A stretch of DNA of 64,000 nt from Demequina sediminis (GCF_030296675.1 NZ_AP027736.1:1-64000), one strand, 5' to 3'. Positions 27,110 through 37,006 are shown, numbered from the stretch's first letter. Numbers and translations: made by a program. The notes: generated from the letters alone by a model not told the origin.

Positions 27110-28198
27110 TCAGCGCGGCACGGGCACCGTGGTGAGCACAGACGTGAGCACGGACGTCGCGGTGACGCCCTCGAGCTCCGCCTCCGCGCGGATCCGCATG
27201 CGGTGAGCGAGCGTCCAGCCCGCGAGGGCCTTGACGTCGTCGGGGGAGACGTAGGTGCGCCCGCGCATCCACGCCCACGCGCGCGCGGTCGCCATGAGCG
27301 CCGTCGCGCCGCGAGGGGACACGCCGAGCGACACCGAGGGCGCCTCGCGCGTCGCGCGGCACAGGTCCACGATGTACCCGATGACGTCAGCCGAGATCTC
27401 CACCGAGGCCACCGCGGCGCGCGCCTGCTCGAGATCCGCGACCGATGCGACGGGAGCCAGGCCGGCGGCCGCGAGGTTGCGCGGGTCGAATCCAGCGGCG
27501 TGGCGCTGCAGCACGCTCGCCTCGGTCGCGCGGTCGGGAAGCGCGACGGGCAGCTTGAGCATGAAACGGTCCATCTGCGCCTCGGGCAGCGGGTAGGTGC
27601 CCTCGTACTCCACGGGGTTCTGGGTCGCGATCACGAGGAACGGGTCGGGGAGCTTGCGTGCCTCGCCATCCACCGTGACCTGACGCTCCTCCATCGCCTC
27701 GAGCAGCGCGGACTGCGTCTTGGGGGGCGTGCGGTTGATCTCGTCGGCCAGCATGAGGTTGGTGAACACGGGTCCCTCGCGGAACGAGAAGGCCGCCGTG
27801 CGCGCGTCGTAGACGAGCGAGCCGGTGACGTCTCCCGGCATGAGGTCGGGAGTGAACTGCACGCGCTTCGTGTCCATGTCGAGCGACGCGGCGAGCGCGC
27901 GCACGAGCAGCGTCTTCGCGACGCCGGGCACGCCCTCGAGCAGCACGTGGCCGCGGCACAGCAGCGCAATCACGAGTCCCGTGACGATCTGGTCCTGGCC
28001 CACGACCGCCTTGCCGACCTCGGTGCGCAGGCGTCCCAGCGCCTCGCGCGCGCCCGCCGACGGGTCGGGCGCGGGGGCGGGGGCCGGCACGGGCTCGTGT
28101 ACGGGTGCGGACTCCTGCACGGGCTGGGGCGGCACGGGGGACGATGCCGGTGTGGCGGGAGCGGCTGCGTCGCCCTCGGGAGGGGTGGTGTCGGTCAC
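27110..28198 (-). CDS. MoxR-family AAA+ ATPase
   Basis: 362 residues. After a Pro/Ala-rich N-terminal extension of about 45 residues comes an AAA+ core with Walker A GVPGVAKT, Walker B LMLADEINRTPPKTQSALLEAMEERQ and sensor VIATQNPVEYEGTYPLPEAQMDRF, followed by the lid domain with SPRGATALMATARAWAWMRGR. MoxR proteins act as chaperone-like ATPases with DUF58/VWA partners. The N-terminal extension is absent from core family members and its DNA contains the dispersed word GGGGGACGATGCC. Overlaps the upstream DUF4350 gene by 4 nt. Confidence 0.92.
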   Translation of the reverse strand: MTDTTPPEGDAAAPATPASSPVPPQPVQESAPVHEPVPAPAPAPDPSAGAREALGRLRTEVGKAVVGQDQIVTGLVIALLCRGHVLLEGVPGVAKTLLVRALAASLDMDTKRVQFTPDLMPGDVTGSLVYDARTAAFSFREGPVFTNLMLADEINRTPPKTQSALLEAMEERQVTVDGEARKLPDPFLVIATQNPVEYEGTYPLPEAQMDRFMLKLPVALPDRATEASVLQRHAAGFDPRNLAAAGLAPVASVADLEQARAAVASVEISADVIGYIVDLCRATREAPSVSLGVSPRGATALMATARAWAWMRGRTYVSPDDVKALAGWTLAHRMRIRAEAELEGVTATSVLTSVLTTVPVPR

Positions 28199-29397
28199 GG
28201 TCGGTGAACCTCGCTTTCCAGTGCGTCGAGTTCGGAGATCAGGGTGAGGAGTGAGGCGTCGTCCGCCGGGGGCGGGCCGTACAGCAGCCGCTCAATGTCC
28301 GAGGTGGTGCGGCCGGTGGCGCGCGAGACGGCGGAGACCAGCGCCTCCCTGCCGTCCGCGCGTCCCACCCCGATCCTGCGGCCCATGCGCAGCGCGGCGG
28401 CCGCCCGCAGCGAGGCGGCGGCGCGCCCCGTGGCGCGGGCGCGGCGGTACAGGCGCGCGCGGCCGCGAGTGGCCTCGGAGGCGCGGACCACGACGGGCAG
28501 CGGCTCGCGCACGAGTGCGCCGAAGCGTCGCGCCTGCCAGAAGGCGGCGAGCAGCGCAGTGAGAGCGAGCGCGTAGATCGCGTTGCCGGTCCCTGGCGGA
28601 AGGAAGTCGGGGGTGGCCTCGACCTCGGTGGGCACCTCGCCATCGGTCCCGGAACCGGCCCACGTCAGCAGGCTCGGGTCGAGCCCGTCGGCGACGTACC
28701 AGACCACGTCGGGGTGGCGTCCGAGCGCGCGCACCGCGAGCGCGGCGTGACCGTGCTCCGCGAGAGCATCGTTGGTGACGAGCGCGGTCGAGGCGATGAC
28801 CGTCACGGTGCGGCCGCCGTCATCGACGCGCGCGAACGCGGCGAGTCCGCCGCGCTGGACAAAGCACAGGTCGGAGCCGTCGTCGAGGGCCTCGAGCCCC
28901 CAGCCGTCGACGCGGACCGAGCCGGCGGCGATCGCGTCGGGGTCCTCGCACTGCGCCGCCGCGGTCTCGGGGAGCCCGACGATCTGCTCGCGAGCGGGCA
29001 CCCCGAGCGCCTCGAGCGACTCGTCCGACGACCCCAGCAGCACCAAGTCGCCGGGGTAGTCAACCAGCGAGCCGAGCTGTCCCGTCGTGAGCAGATGGGG
29101 CTCGGCGATCACGACGGTGGTGGCGGCGGGGTCCGCGACGCGCGTCTGCGCGAGGCGGTCGACCTGGCGCACGGCGACCCCGTGATCGCGCAGGATCTGC
29201 GCGACCGCGCGTGTGCCCGTCGGCGTCGAGTTCTCGGTCGACAACGCCACGTAGTCGCCTGGGCGTGCGCCGATCGCGAGCGCGGCCACCAGCGCGACGA
29301 AGAGAATCAGCGCGACGATCCCCAGCTTGCCGCGACCGGCGCGCTCGCGCAGGCCGACCGGCGGAGGGGCGGTGCGGAACTCGGTCGCGGCGCTCAT
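28195..29397 (-). CDS. DUF4350 domain membrane protein
   Basis: 400 residues. Cytoplasmic N-terminus with a helix at about 27-46, an extracytoplasmic domain of the DUF4350/GldG type (NSTPTGTRAVAQILRDHGVAVRQVDRL, VIAEPHLLTTGQL), a second helix near 263-283 and a basic cytoplasmic C-terminal domain. It belongs to the MoxR-DUF58 operon and probably forms part of the same membrane assembly; no enzyme activity is known. The start codon overlaps the end of the DUF4129 gene by 4 nt and the stop overlaps moxR by 4 nt, so all are translationally coupled. Confidence 0.82.
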   Translation of the reverse strand: MSAATEFRTAPPPVGLRERAGRGKLGIVALILFVALVAALAIGARPGDYVALSTENSTPTGTRAVAQILRDHGVAVRQVDRLAQTRVADPAATTVVIAEPHLLTTGQLGSLVDYPGDLVLLGSSDESLEALGVPAREQIVGLPETAAAQCEDPDAIAAGSVRVDGWGLEALDDGSDLCFVQRGGLAAFARVDDGGRTVTVIASTALVTNDALAEHGHAALAVRALGRHPDVVWYVADGLDPSLLTWAGSGTDGEVPTEVEATPDFLPPGTGNAIYALALTALLAAFWQARRFGALVREPLPVVVRASEATRGRARLYRRARATGRAAASLRAAAALRMGRRIGVGRADGREALVSAVSRATGRTTSDIERLLYGPPPADDASLLTLISELDALESEVHRP

Positions 29398-30059
29398 GCG
29401 CGCGCCTCGCTGGTCGCGCCGCTGGCGGAGTCGGCCGTGTCGAGGGTGCGGCGCACGTGCGCGCAGGCGACCCACGTCTCGCGCACGTGCGCGTACGTCT
29501 CGGCGCTCGCCCCGACATGGCCGTAGCGGATGCCGTCGAACGCGTCCGCGTCGTCGCCCACCCTGCTCGCGATCGTAGGCACCGCCGCGCCGGCCTGGGT
29601 CGCGGCCTCGTGAGCCGTGAGGCCCGGCGTGAGCGCGATGATGTCGCGCTCCGCGAGGCGACGGATGAGCGCGCGGTACATGTCGAGCGTCGCGGCGGCC
29701 CACTCCCCGGCGGCGGCCGCGGCCTCCGCGGACCGGCCCAGGGCATCGGCCGTCCTGTCGTCCTCGAACAACCCGTCCTCCGCGACTGCGCGGCGCGACC
29801 GGCGGAGGGGCCCCACGACGAGCCACACGACGAGCGCGATGAGGCCGGCGCCCACGAGGATCGCGATGATGGTCCCCGTCGACCCGAGAGCACCGCCCAC
29901 GCCGTTTCCGAAGTCGTCGAACGCGCGCATGAGCCAGTCCCAGAACTTGGCGAGCCAGGACTCTCCGCCGCGCGTGTACTCGTCCTTCGCGAGTTCCTCT
30001 TCCGCCCAGCGTCTGGCGGTGTCCGCGTCCGGCAGGAGCGGTGGGGTGTCGATGCTCAC
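29394..30059 (-). CDS. DUF4129 domain protein
   Basis: 221 residues. A soluble N-terminal segment of about 60 residues, one membrane helix (about 63-86, TIIAILVGAGLIALVVWLV), then a cytoplasmic DUF4129 domain with AATLDMYRALIRRLAERDIIALTPGLTAHEAATQAG. DUF4129 often sits at the C-terminus of transglutaminase-like proteins in these operons; here it stands alone. Coupled by ATGA overlaps to genes on both sides. Function unknown beyond its link to the MoxR/DUF58 system. Confidence 0.8.
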   Translation of the reverse strand: MSIDTPPLLPDADTARRWAEEELAKDEYTRGGESWLAKFWDWLMRAFDDFGNGVGGALGSTGTIIAILVGAGLIALVVWLVVGPLRRSRRAVAEDGLFEDDRTADALGRSAEAAAAAGEWAAATLDMYRALIRRLAERDIIALTPGLTAHEAATQAGAAVPTIASRVGDDADAFDGIRYGHVGASAETYAHVRETWVACAHVRRTLDTADSASGATSEARA

Positions 30060-31177
30060 GCGCGACGAGCCTCCGCCGCCTGGGCGAGCGTGAGGTCAAA
30101 GCCCTCGTGGCGGATCCTCAGGTCGATCATGAGCAGCGTGAACAGCGAACCCAGGTACGAGTACGTGAGCACGTACGACACGACCAACGACAGGCCCGTG
30201 ATGAGGAAGAACGCGATGCCCAGGAGCACCATGTTGTCGGGCGCGAACAGCGAGACGATGACCGCGCCGAAGCTGCCCACCTGCTGCAGCACCCCGGAGA
30301 CGAGGCCGATGAGCGCCGCGGCGACGAACACGACCAGCAACGCCCACCAGAAGCGCCCGCGCAGCAGCCCGATCGTGCGGCGGATGGCCGCGACGGCGCC
30401 GCGCTTCTCGAGCACCACGATGGGTCGCGCGATGCCTCCGACGGTGGTGATGATCACGCCCGTCGGGAAGGCCACCAGCACGAGCAGCACCACGCCGAGG
30501 GCAATCAGCCCTGGTTCCTCGGTGGCGGCGGCGATGAAGAACGGCGCGATCGCGATCCCGATCACCACGAGCAACGAGAGCGTTGCGAACAGGTAGAGCA
30601 AGAGCAGGGAGCCGATGCGGGGGCGCAGCACCTTCCAGGCCTCGGCGATGCGGATCTTCTCGCCGAGCGCGCCGCGCGCGACGCCGGGTGCGACGATCGC
30701 GCTCGAGAAGACGTCGGCGAGCAGCGCGGCGATCACGGCGACCACGATCACGACCACCGTGGTGGGGCTGATCGAGTTGAACTGGGAGAACGGGTCGAGC
30801 AGTCCGAGCGAGGGATCCGTGAAGAGCAGCCACATCGCGGCGGACATCAGCACGGTCGCGCCGAGCGTCAGCAGCAGGGGGCCGCCCACGATGACGCCGC
30901 GGTTGAAGCGCATCGCCTTGAACGGCAGCGCGAGCAGGTCCCCGAAGTTCAGCGGCCGCAGCGGCATGAATCCGGGCTGCCACGAGGCGAAGGTGGGGGT
31001 GGCGAACGCGGGTTGCGGCGCATAGGCGGGCGGCGGAGGCGCCGCGGGCGAGGCGCCGGAGTAGGGGGCCGATGCCATGGGCGGGACCGCGGCCGGCGGC
31101 GGCATCGGTGGGGCCGGCGGCGCGCCCTCGACGGGTGCCGGCGCGGCCCACGCGACCGCGTCTTCGCGCTGCTCCAT
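30056..31177 (-). CDS. Polytopic membrane protein, first gene of the MoxR operon
   Basis: 373 residues. The first 85 residues are Pro/Ala-rich and cytoplasmic. Then RPLNFGDLLALPFKAMRFNR leads into about six helices (100-125, 145-175, 195-220, 225-255, 275-305, 318-345). The family is often labelled glycerophosphoryl diester phosphodiesterase membrane domain, without a catalytic domain. The ATG at 31177 has GGGAGGAC 3 nt upstream. Divergent from mtrA with 79 nt between, so this spacer carries the promoters of both the MoxR operon and mtrA-mtrB-lpqB. Confidence 0.75.
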   Translation of the reverse strand: MEQREDAVAWAAPAPVEGAPPAPPMPPPAAVPPMASAPYSGASPAAPPPPAYAPQPAFATPTFASWQPGFMPLRPLNFGDLLALPFKAMRFNRGVIVGGPLLLTLGATVLMSAAMWLLFTDPSLGLLDPFSQFNSISPTTVVVIVVAVIAALLADVFSSAIVAPGVARGALGEKIRIAEAWKVLRPRIGSLLLLYLFATLSLLVVIGIAIAPFFIAAATEEPGLIALGVVLLVLVAFPTGVIITTVGGIARPIVVLEKRGAVAAIRRTIGLLRGRFWWALLVVFVAAALIGLVSGVLQQVGSFGAVIVSLFAPDNMVLLGIAFFLITGLSLVVSYVLTYSYLGSLFTLLMIDLRIRHEGFDLTLAQAAEARRA

Positions 31178-31244
31178 GACGTCCTCCCAGGTCCGGTCCC
31201 GCCCATCTTGCCACGCGCCTGACGGCGTCTCGTGAGCCGCTCGG

Positions 31245-31250
31245 CATAAT
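31245..31250 (+). promoter_or_regulatory. -10 box of leaderless mtrA transcript
   Basis: CATAAT, close to the TATAAT consensus, ends 6 nt before the mtrA ATG at 31257. Confidence 0.55.
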
Positions 31251-31256
31251 GGGGAC

Positions 31257-31940
31257 ATGACGGCAAAAATCCTGGTGGTCGACGATGACCCGGCGGTGGC
31301 GGAGATGCTCGGCATCGTGCTGCGCGGTGACGGATTCGAGACGGTGTTCTGCGACCACGGCGACGAGGCGGTGGCGGCCTTCCGGGCGACCAATCCCGAC
31401 GTCATCCTGCTCGACCTGATGTTGCCGGGACGGTCGGGAATCGACATCTGCCGCGAGATCCGCGCGGAGTCGGGTGTGCCGATCATCATGCTCACCGCCA
31501 AGTCAGACACCGTCGACGTGGTCCTGGGCCTCGAGTCGGGCGCGGACGACTACGTGCCGAAGCCGTTCAAGCCGCGTGAGTTGATCGCACGCGTGCGGGC
31601 GCGACTGCGCCGCAACGACAACGCGACTCCCGCGGTGGTGCGCGTCGCGGACCTCGAGATCGACGTCACGGGCCACCGCGTGACGCGCGACGGCGAGATG
31701 ATTCCGCTGACGCCGCTCGAGTTCGACGTGCTGGTCACGCTCGCGCGCAGCCCGGGCCAGGTGTTCACGCGCGAGGTGCTCCTCGAGGACGTGTGGGGAT
31801 ACCGCCACGCCGCCGACACGCGGCTGGTCAACGTCCACATTCAGCGTCTGCGCGCCAAGGTCGAGCGCGACCCCGAGAACCCCGAGATCATCGTGACCGT
31901 GCGCGGCGTGGGCTACAAGGCCGGTGGCGTCGGGTCGTGA
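31257..31940 (+). CDS. mtrA: Response regulator MtrA
   Basis: 227 residues. OmpR-family regulator of cell division and wall hydrolase genes, essential in mycobacteria. Receiver with VVDDD, Asp53 in VILLDLMLPG, and PKPFKPRELIARVRARLRR; winged helix with LTPLEFDVLVTLARSPGQVFTREVLLEDVWGYRHAADTRLVNVHIQRLRAKVE, nearly the family consensus. First gene of mtrA-mtrB-lpqB; its TGA overlaps the mtrB GTG. Apparently leaderless. Nothing unusual in the active site. Confidence 0.95.
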   Translation: MTAKILVVDDDPAVAEMLGIVLRGDGFETVFCDHGDEAVAAFRATNPDVILLDLMLPGRSGIDICREIRAESGVPIIMLTAKSDTVDVVLGLESGADDYVPKPFKPRELIARVRARLRRNDNATPAVVRVADLEIDVTGHRVTRDGEMIPLTPLEFDVLVTLARSPGQVFTREVLLEDVWGYRHAADTRLVNVHIQRLRAKVERDPENPEIIVTVRGVGYKAGGVGS

Positions 31941-33573
31941 GGCTCAGCGCGCGCTCCGTGTGGGCGAACCTCGCCCGGGGCCCGCGGCGCGTGTGGCGCA
32001 GGTTCCGCGGCTCGATCCTGCTACGCGTGGTGGCGACCACCACGGTGTTGGGTCTGGGTGCCGTGGTCGTGATCGGCGCGGTGATCTCGACGGAGATCCG
32101 CGACGGCCTGGTGCAGACCCGCGTCGATCGCATCCTGTCGGAGACCGCGCGCGACGCCGCGGGCGCGACGGCCAACGTTGAGGCCTCGACCGCGGAGAGC
32201 CCTGGCGACCTCCAGCAACTCGTCTACGACCTGCTTGACGGCCTGGGCACGCTCGGCGGCAACACGCGCGGGTTGGTGCTGCTGCGTGACCCGGCGAACA
32301 CGTCCGGGGTGCTGTTGTCGACCCCCGTGTCCTCGACCGAGTTGGTGAGCGTCATCAGCGCGCAGATCCGCGCGTCCGTCGAGAGCGGCGCGGCGCAGTC
32401 CTGGCAGTTCGTCGCGATGCCCGAGACGGGCGAACCCGGGGTCGTGGTGGGCGTGCCGTTCGAGATTCGCGGGGCGGGCGAGTACGAGCTGTACTTCGTG
32501 TACTCGCTCGCGGACGAACAGGCGACGCTCGGCCTCATCCAGCGAATCCTCGGAGGCGGCGCCGCGGGGCTCATGGCGCTGCTCGCGGTCCTCACCTTCC
32601 AGGTGACACGGCAGACGGTGCGGCCCGTGCGCCAGGCGGCGCGCGTCGCGTCGCGTCTCGCGGAGGGCATCCTCAGCGAGCGCATGACCGTGCGGGGTCA
32701 GGACGAGATGGCGACGCTCGCGCGCACCTTCAACGAGATGGCCGAGTCGCTGCAGCGCCAGATCACGCGCATGGAGGAGCTGTCGAGGCTGCAGAGGCGG
32801 TTCGTGTCCGACGTCTCTCACGAGCTGCGCACCCCACTGACCACCATCCGCATGGCCTCGGACGTGCTGCACGATGCGCGCGAGGACTTTCCCCCGAGGT
32901 CGCCCGCTCGGCGGAGCTGCTCAACACGCAGATCGACCGCTTCGAGTCGCTGCTGGCGGATCTCCTGGAGATCTCGCGCATCGACGCGGGTGCGGCCCAG
33001 CTCGAGTTCGACGACATGTCCCTCGCTGACGTGGTGCGCGACCAGGTGGAGGCGATGGTGCCCGCGGCGCGCCGCCAGGGCGTCGAACTGCGGCTGTGGG
33101 TGGCGTCCGGATCGCACACCGCCTCGATGGACCGGCCCCGGGTGGCGAGGATCATCCGCAACCTGCTGTCCAACGCGATCGAGCACGCGCAGCGGCGGCC
33201 CGTCGACATCGTGGTGTCGTCCTCGACGCGCACCGTCGCCGTCGTGGTCCGTGACTACGGGATCGGGCTCACGCCCCAGCAGGCGCAGCGGGTATTCGAC
33301 CGCTTCTGGCGTGCCGACTCGGCTCGCGCGCGCACGATGGGCGGCACGGGGCTCGGCCTGTCCATCGCGCGCGAGGACGCGCAGCTTCACGGCGGCAAGC
33401 TCGAGGCGTGGGGCTTGCCGGGCAAGGGCGCGAGCTTCCGCCTCCAGCTGCCGCGCACGTCGCGCGGCCTGGGTCAGGACCCGCCGCTGCCGCTCGTCAT
33501 CGCGGAGCTCGACTACGGCACCATCGCGCGGCGCATCCCGGTCGAGGGAGAGCGTAGGGAGGTCGCACCGTGA
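31937..33573 (+). CDS. mtrB: Sensor kinase MtrB (frameshifted)
   Basis: 545 residues after correction. Partner kinase of MtrA; senses the division site and wall state. Helices near 28-55 and 195-222 bracket an extracytoplasmic domain; HAMP, then HisKA with the acceptor His in FVSDVSHELRTPLTTIRMA and HATPase_c with N box RNLLSNAIEHA, DYGIGL and GGTGLGLSIA. The frame breaks at 32891-32895, five C instead of six, between LHDAREDFPP and EVARSAELLNTQ. The second part reads through to the natural stop, which overlaps the lpqB GTG. Context and size leave no doubt about identity. Confidence 0.93.
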
Positions 33574-35297
33574 ACATCCGTCTCGCCGCGCTGTGCGCGG
33601 CCGTCGCGCTCGCGCTCGGGGCATGCGCCTCGATTCCCACCACGGGTCCCGTCAACGAGGGCAGCGGCGAGGTCGAGGGCGCCGAGCCCTTCGTGCCCTT
33701 CGCGGAGGGTCCCCGGCCCGGTGACGGCGTCAACGCGATCGTGTCGGGCTTCATCCGCGCCTCTGCGGCGGGATTCGCCTCGGACTTCTCCGTCGCCAGG
33801 GAGTACCTCACCGCCGAGGCCAGCGCCGAGTGGGACCCGGTCGCGCGCATCACGGTCTTCGATTCCGGCGCGCTAACCCCCGACTACGACGAGGCCGCGG
33901 GGCGCGTCACCTACGCGGTGCCCGTCGCCGCGTGGATCGACGATGCGGGTCGCATGGTCGAGGCCGAGGCCGAGACCCAGACCACGCTCGAGTTCCAGGT
34001 CACGCAGGACGACTCGGGAGAGTGGCGCATCTCGAACCTGGAGGATGGCGCGCTGCTCGCCGAGGCCACCTTCAACCGCGTCTTCCTCTCCGTGCCGCTG
34101 ATCTTCACCTCTCAGGACCTCACGACCGCGGTGCCGGAACAGCGCTGGCTGCCGCAGTCGAATGTCGCGACGTGGGCGGCACGCGAACTCGTCGCCGGAC
34201 CGTCGCCGTGGCTCACGAACGCGGTCCATACGGGCTTCCCGGCGGGGTCCGCGCTGCAGGTCGACTCGGTCGTGGTGACCGAGGGGCTCGCGCGGGTCCA
34301 GCTCACCGCGCAGTCCGCGGGGAGCCTCGAGGACCGCGCGCTCGCCGAGCAGCAGCTCCGCCTCACGCTGTCGGCCCTGCCGGGGGTGCGCGATGTCGAG
34401 GTGACGGCCGGTGGCGTGCCGCTCGTCGCGGAACCCTCCGACACCCTCGCGCGCGAGCCCGTCCCCGAGAGCGTCGCCGCGGTCTTCGTGCAGGGACGCC
34501 TGGGCATGTGGGACGGCGACGACATGTGGGCCGTGCCCGCGGAGCGCGGCGCGCTGCCGGCGGGTGCGAATGCGCTCGCCACGTCCTACTCGGGCACCAG
34601 GGTGGCCTTCCGCCTGGGCGACTCGAGCATCGTCACCACGGACGCCCTCACGGGCGGCACGGACACCCTCGAGCCGTACGACCCCGAGGCCGCGGTCCCC
34701 GACGTCGCGATGGACGTGTCGACCGTGATCGAGGGCGAGGAACTGTTGCCGCCGAGCTTCGACCGTCACGGGTGGCTGTGGACCGGCGAGCGATCGCTGC
34801 CGGAGACCATCACCGTGGCCGCCCCCGGCGCGGATCCGATCACCCTCGAGGCGCGGTGGCTCGCGGGCCGTACCGTGCTCGAGATGGTGCCGTCGCGTGA
34901 CGGCGCGCGAGTGCTGGTCGTGTCGCGAGCCGGCGCGCAGACGGTGGTCGAGGTCGCCGCGGTGGTGCGATCGCAGGACGGCGCTCCGCTCAGCGTGGGC
35001 GAGCCGCTGAGGATCGGCGCGAACATCGGGGTGGTGGTCGACGCGATCTGGGTCGACGACGTCTCGGTCGCCCTGCTGGGCAGCAGCGATGGCGCGGACT
35101 CCACGCCGCTGTGGGTCGTGTCGGTGGGAGGCCGGACCACGCAGGACGCGGCCGTGCCGGACGCGGTCGCGATCTCGGCGCGCCACGGCGACCGGTCCAT
35201 CACGCTCGTGTCGGCGGATGGCACGGTGCGCGAGCGCGCGGGCACCGGCTGGTCCGGGGTGGGTTCGGGCGTCTCCGAGCTCGCGTACGCCGGCTGA
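33570..35297 (+). CDS. lpqB: Lipoprotein LpqB
   Basis: 575 residues. A lipoprotein signal peptide ends in the lipobox LGAC with Cys19. The mature protein has a GerMN/sporulation-type domain (about 200-300) and a C-terminal beta-propeller-like LpqB domain. LpqB binds the MtrB sensor domain outside the membrane and modulates MtrA activity. Overlap of GTG with the mtrB TGA shows translational coupling. Frame intact; length matches mycobacterial LpqB (about 580). Confidence 0.94.
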   Translation: MNIRLAALCAAVALALGACASIPTTGPVNEGSGEVEGAEPFVPFAEGPRPGDGVNAIVSGFIRASAAGFASDFSVAREYLTAEASAEWDPVARITVFDSGALTPDYDEAAGRVTYAVPVAAWIDDAGRMVEAEAETQTTLEFQVTQDDSGEWRISNLEDGALLAEATFNRVFLSVPLIFTSQDLTTAVPEQRWLPQSNVATWAARELVAGPSPWLTNAVHTGFPAGSALQVDSVVVTEGLARVQLTAQSAGSLEDRALAEQQLRLTLSALPGVRDVEVTAGGVPLVAEPSDTLAREPVPESVAAVFVQGRLGMWDGDDMWAVPAERGALPAGANALATSYSGTRVAFRLGDSSIVTTDALTGGTDTLEPYDPEAAVPDVAMDVSTVIEGEELLPPSFDRHGWLWTGERSLPETITVAAPGADPITLEARWLAGRTVLEMVPSRDGARVLVVSRAGAQTVVEVAAVVRSQDGAPLSVGEPLRIGANIGVVVDAIWVDDVSVALLGSSDGADSTPLWVVSVGGRTTQDAAVPDAVAISARHGDRSITLVSADGTVRERAGTGWSGVGSGVSELAYAG

Positions 35298-35387
35298 CCG
35301 GTGTCCCCGGCCCGGCTCGAGCGGGCTGGCATCCACAGCAGGGACGATGCTGGGGCTCCGGCGCGCGCGCCCCGGCACCCTCGAGGG

Positions 35388-36125
35388 GTGGAGGGCAGGC
35401 CGCCGGGACCGCTCGCGCGCGTGGCGCGCCTCGTGGTGCCCGTCGAGTGCCCCGGCTGCGGGCTGCCCGACGTGAAGTGGTGCGAGGAGTGCGAGTCGCA
35501 GTGGTGGGAAGAACCGCTGCGCTGCGACAGCGGTGCCCCGCGGCTCGGTGCCCTCGCGCCGCGCCTGCCCGTGTGGTCCGTCACCGAACTCGACGGCCCG
35601 GCGCACGCGCTGATCGGCGCGTGGAAGGACGCGGGCAGGCGCGACCTCGCGCGGCTGTTTGAGCCCGCGATGGCAAGGGCGGCGGCGCGGATCGCTCCCG
35701 CGCTCGCCGCGGTCGGTGGCGTCGACCGGTGGTGCGTCGTGCCGTGCCCGGCACGCGCCGCGCACACGCGCTCGCGCGGCGCGAACCTGCCGCTCGGTCT
35801 CGCGCGCGCCGCGGCGGCCGGCCTGGAGGCCGCGGGAGTGCGGGTGAGCGTCGCGGATGTGCTCGCCCCCAGCCGCGGCTCGTCGCGCGGTGCGGGGGAC
35901 AGGGGACGATGGCGAGCGGGCGGCGCCGCGCTGCGCCGGGGTGCCGACCGCGAGGGCGTGGCGCCGGTGGTACTCGTCGACGACGTCCTCACCACGGGTG
36001 CCACCCTGGCGCGGGCCGCGCGGGCGTTGGGCGCGTCCGGGCTGGTGCCCGTGGCGGGCATCGTGCTTGCCTCCGCGCCCGGCCCGACGAGGTGGCGCGA
36101 CCGCCCTCCGGGCGCGCTACTGTAG
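35388..36125 (+). CDS. comF: ComF-family phosphoribosyltransferase-like protein
   Basis: 245 residues from GTG, opening VEGRPPGPLARVARLVVPVECPGCG. ComF proteins combine an N-terminal zinc ribbon (VECPGCG and KWCEECE cysteine pairs) with a type I phosphoribosyltransferase domain, seen here as VPCPARAAHTRSRGANLP and the PRPP loop VVLVDDVLTTGATLARAARALGA. In naturally competent bacteria ComF is a cytosolic factor for DNA uptake, but it is widespread in non-competent species too. An in-frame GTG at 35301, 3 nt after lpqB, would add 29 residues of non-conserved sequence that overlap a copy of the GGACGATGC word; I prefer the shorter form. Position after lpqB matches Rv3242c. Confidence 0.82.
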   Translation: MEGRPPGPLARVARLVVPVECPGCGLPDVKWCEECESQWWEEPLRCDSGAPRLGALAPRLPVWSVTELDGPAHALIGAWKDAGRRDLARLFEPAMARAAARIAPALAAVGGVDRWCVVPCPARAAHTRSRGANLPLGLARAAAAGLEAAGVRVSVADVLAPSRGSSRGAGDRGRWRAGGAALRRGADREGVAPVVLVDDVLTTGATLARAARALGASGLVPVAGIVLASAPGPTRWRDRPPGALL

Positions 36126-36179
36126 GAGTTCCAGGACGACGACCGTCGTACACCTTCCAGGCGAGGAGGTGATGCCGCA

Positions 36180-36227
36180 GGCGCGAGAAGCGCCGCCGCC
36201 CCTTGCCCCCTGGCCCGCACAGGGCCA
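36180..36227 (+). ncRNA. Structured leader of hpf mRNA
   Basis: Two small hairpins lie between comF and hpf: GGCGC-GAGAA-GCGCC (36180-36194) and TGGCCC-GCACA-GGGCCA (36211-36227), followed by AAGGAG 8 nt before the ATG at 36253. Conserved hairpins upstream of raiA/hpf genes are known in actinobacteria; I cannot confirm membership. Confidence 0.4.
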
Positions 36228-36252
36228 CCGCGACAGTGAAGGAGTTTTCGTC

Positions 36253-36944
36253 ATGGAAATCGCCATCGTCGGACGGCACACCAAGGTCTCCGAGGACATG
36301 CGCCAGAAGATCTTCGAGAAGATGGAGAAGGTCGAGGCGCTCGCCCCCGCGCGACGCGTGCCGACGTGCATGTGGTCCATGAGAGGAACCCCAAGCACGC
36401 GAGCGACCGCGAGCGCGTCGAGATCACGGTCCACGGCCCTGGCGTCGTGCGCGCCGAGTCCGCCGCGGAGGACCGATACATCGCGCTGGACGGCGCCATG
36501 CAGAAGCTGGTCGAGCAGCTGCGCAAGATGCATGAGCGCAAGGTGCACCGCCACCAGGGCAAGACGGGCCTGCACAGCGTGCCGCCCGTGCCCGCGGTGC
36601 CGCCGTCCGGAGCGCCCGCCGGGACGCCCGCCGAGCCGGAGGCGCTCGCGAGCGCCGAGGCATGGGAGGGCGCCCCTGAGGGATCGCACCGCGAGATTCC
36701 GATCGACGGCACCCCCATCGTCATCCGCTCGAAGCGCCACAGCGCCGCGCCGATGAGCGTGGCTGAGGCGATCGACCAGATGGAACTCGTCGGTCACGAC
36801 TTCTTCCTGTTCCACGACTCCGAGTCTGGGCTTGCGTCCGCCGTCTACCGGCGCCGCGGGTGGACCTACGGCGTCATCCACCTGTCGCAGACCGCCGAAG
36901 GCGAGGCAGACTCTGAGGCGGAGGACGAGCGCGAGAGCGCATAA
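36253..36944 (+). CDS. hpf: Long ribosome hibernation-promoting factor (frameshifted)
   Basis: 230 residues after correction. Dimerises idle 70S ribosomes into 100S particles. The N-terminal RaiA domain starts MEIAIVGRHTKVSEDMRQKI and continues as ADVHVVHERNPKHASDRERVEITVHGP; after a Pro/Ala linker the C-terminal dimerisation domain reads IRSKRHSAAPMSVAEAIDQMELVGHDFFLF and GWTYGVIHL. The frame breaks at 36344-36348, five C instead of six. ATG 36253 has AAGGAG at good spacing; an in-frame ATG at 36172 would add 27 residues that overlap the leader hairpins, so I reject it. Same position as Rv3241c. Confidence 0.92.
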
Positions 36945-36994
36945 CTGACGCGGCCGGGCCGCATCCGAGTCATCCGCGGGCGCACGCGCCCCGC

Positions 36995-37000
36995 TAGATT
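36995..37000 (+). promoter_or_regulatory. -10 box of leaderless EamA transcript
   Basis: TAGATT ends 6 nt before the GTG at 37007. Confidence 0.5.
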
Positions 37001-37006
37001 TCTCGG

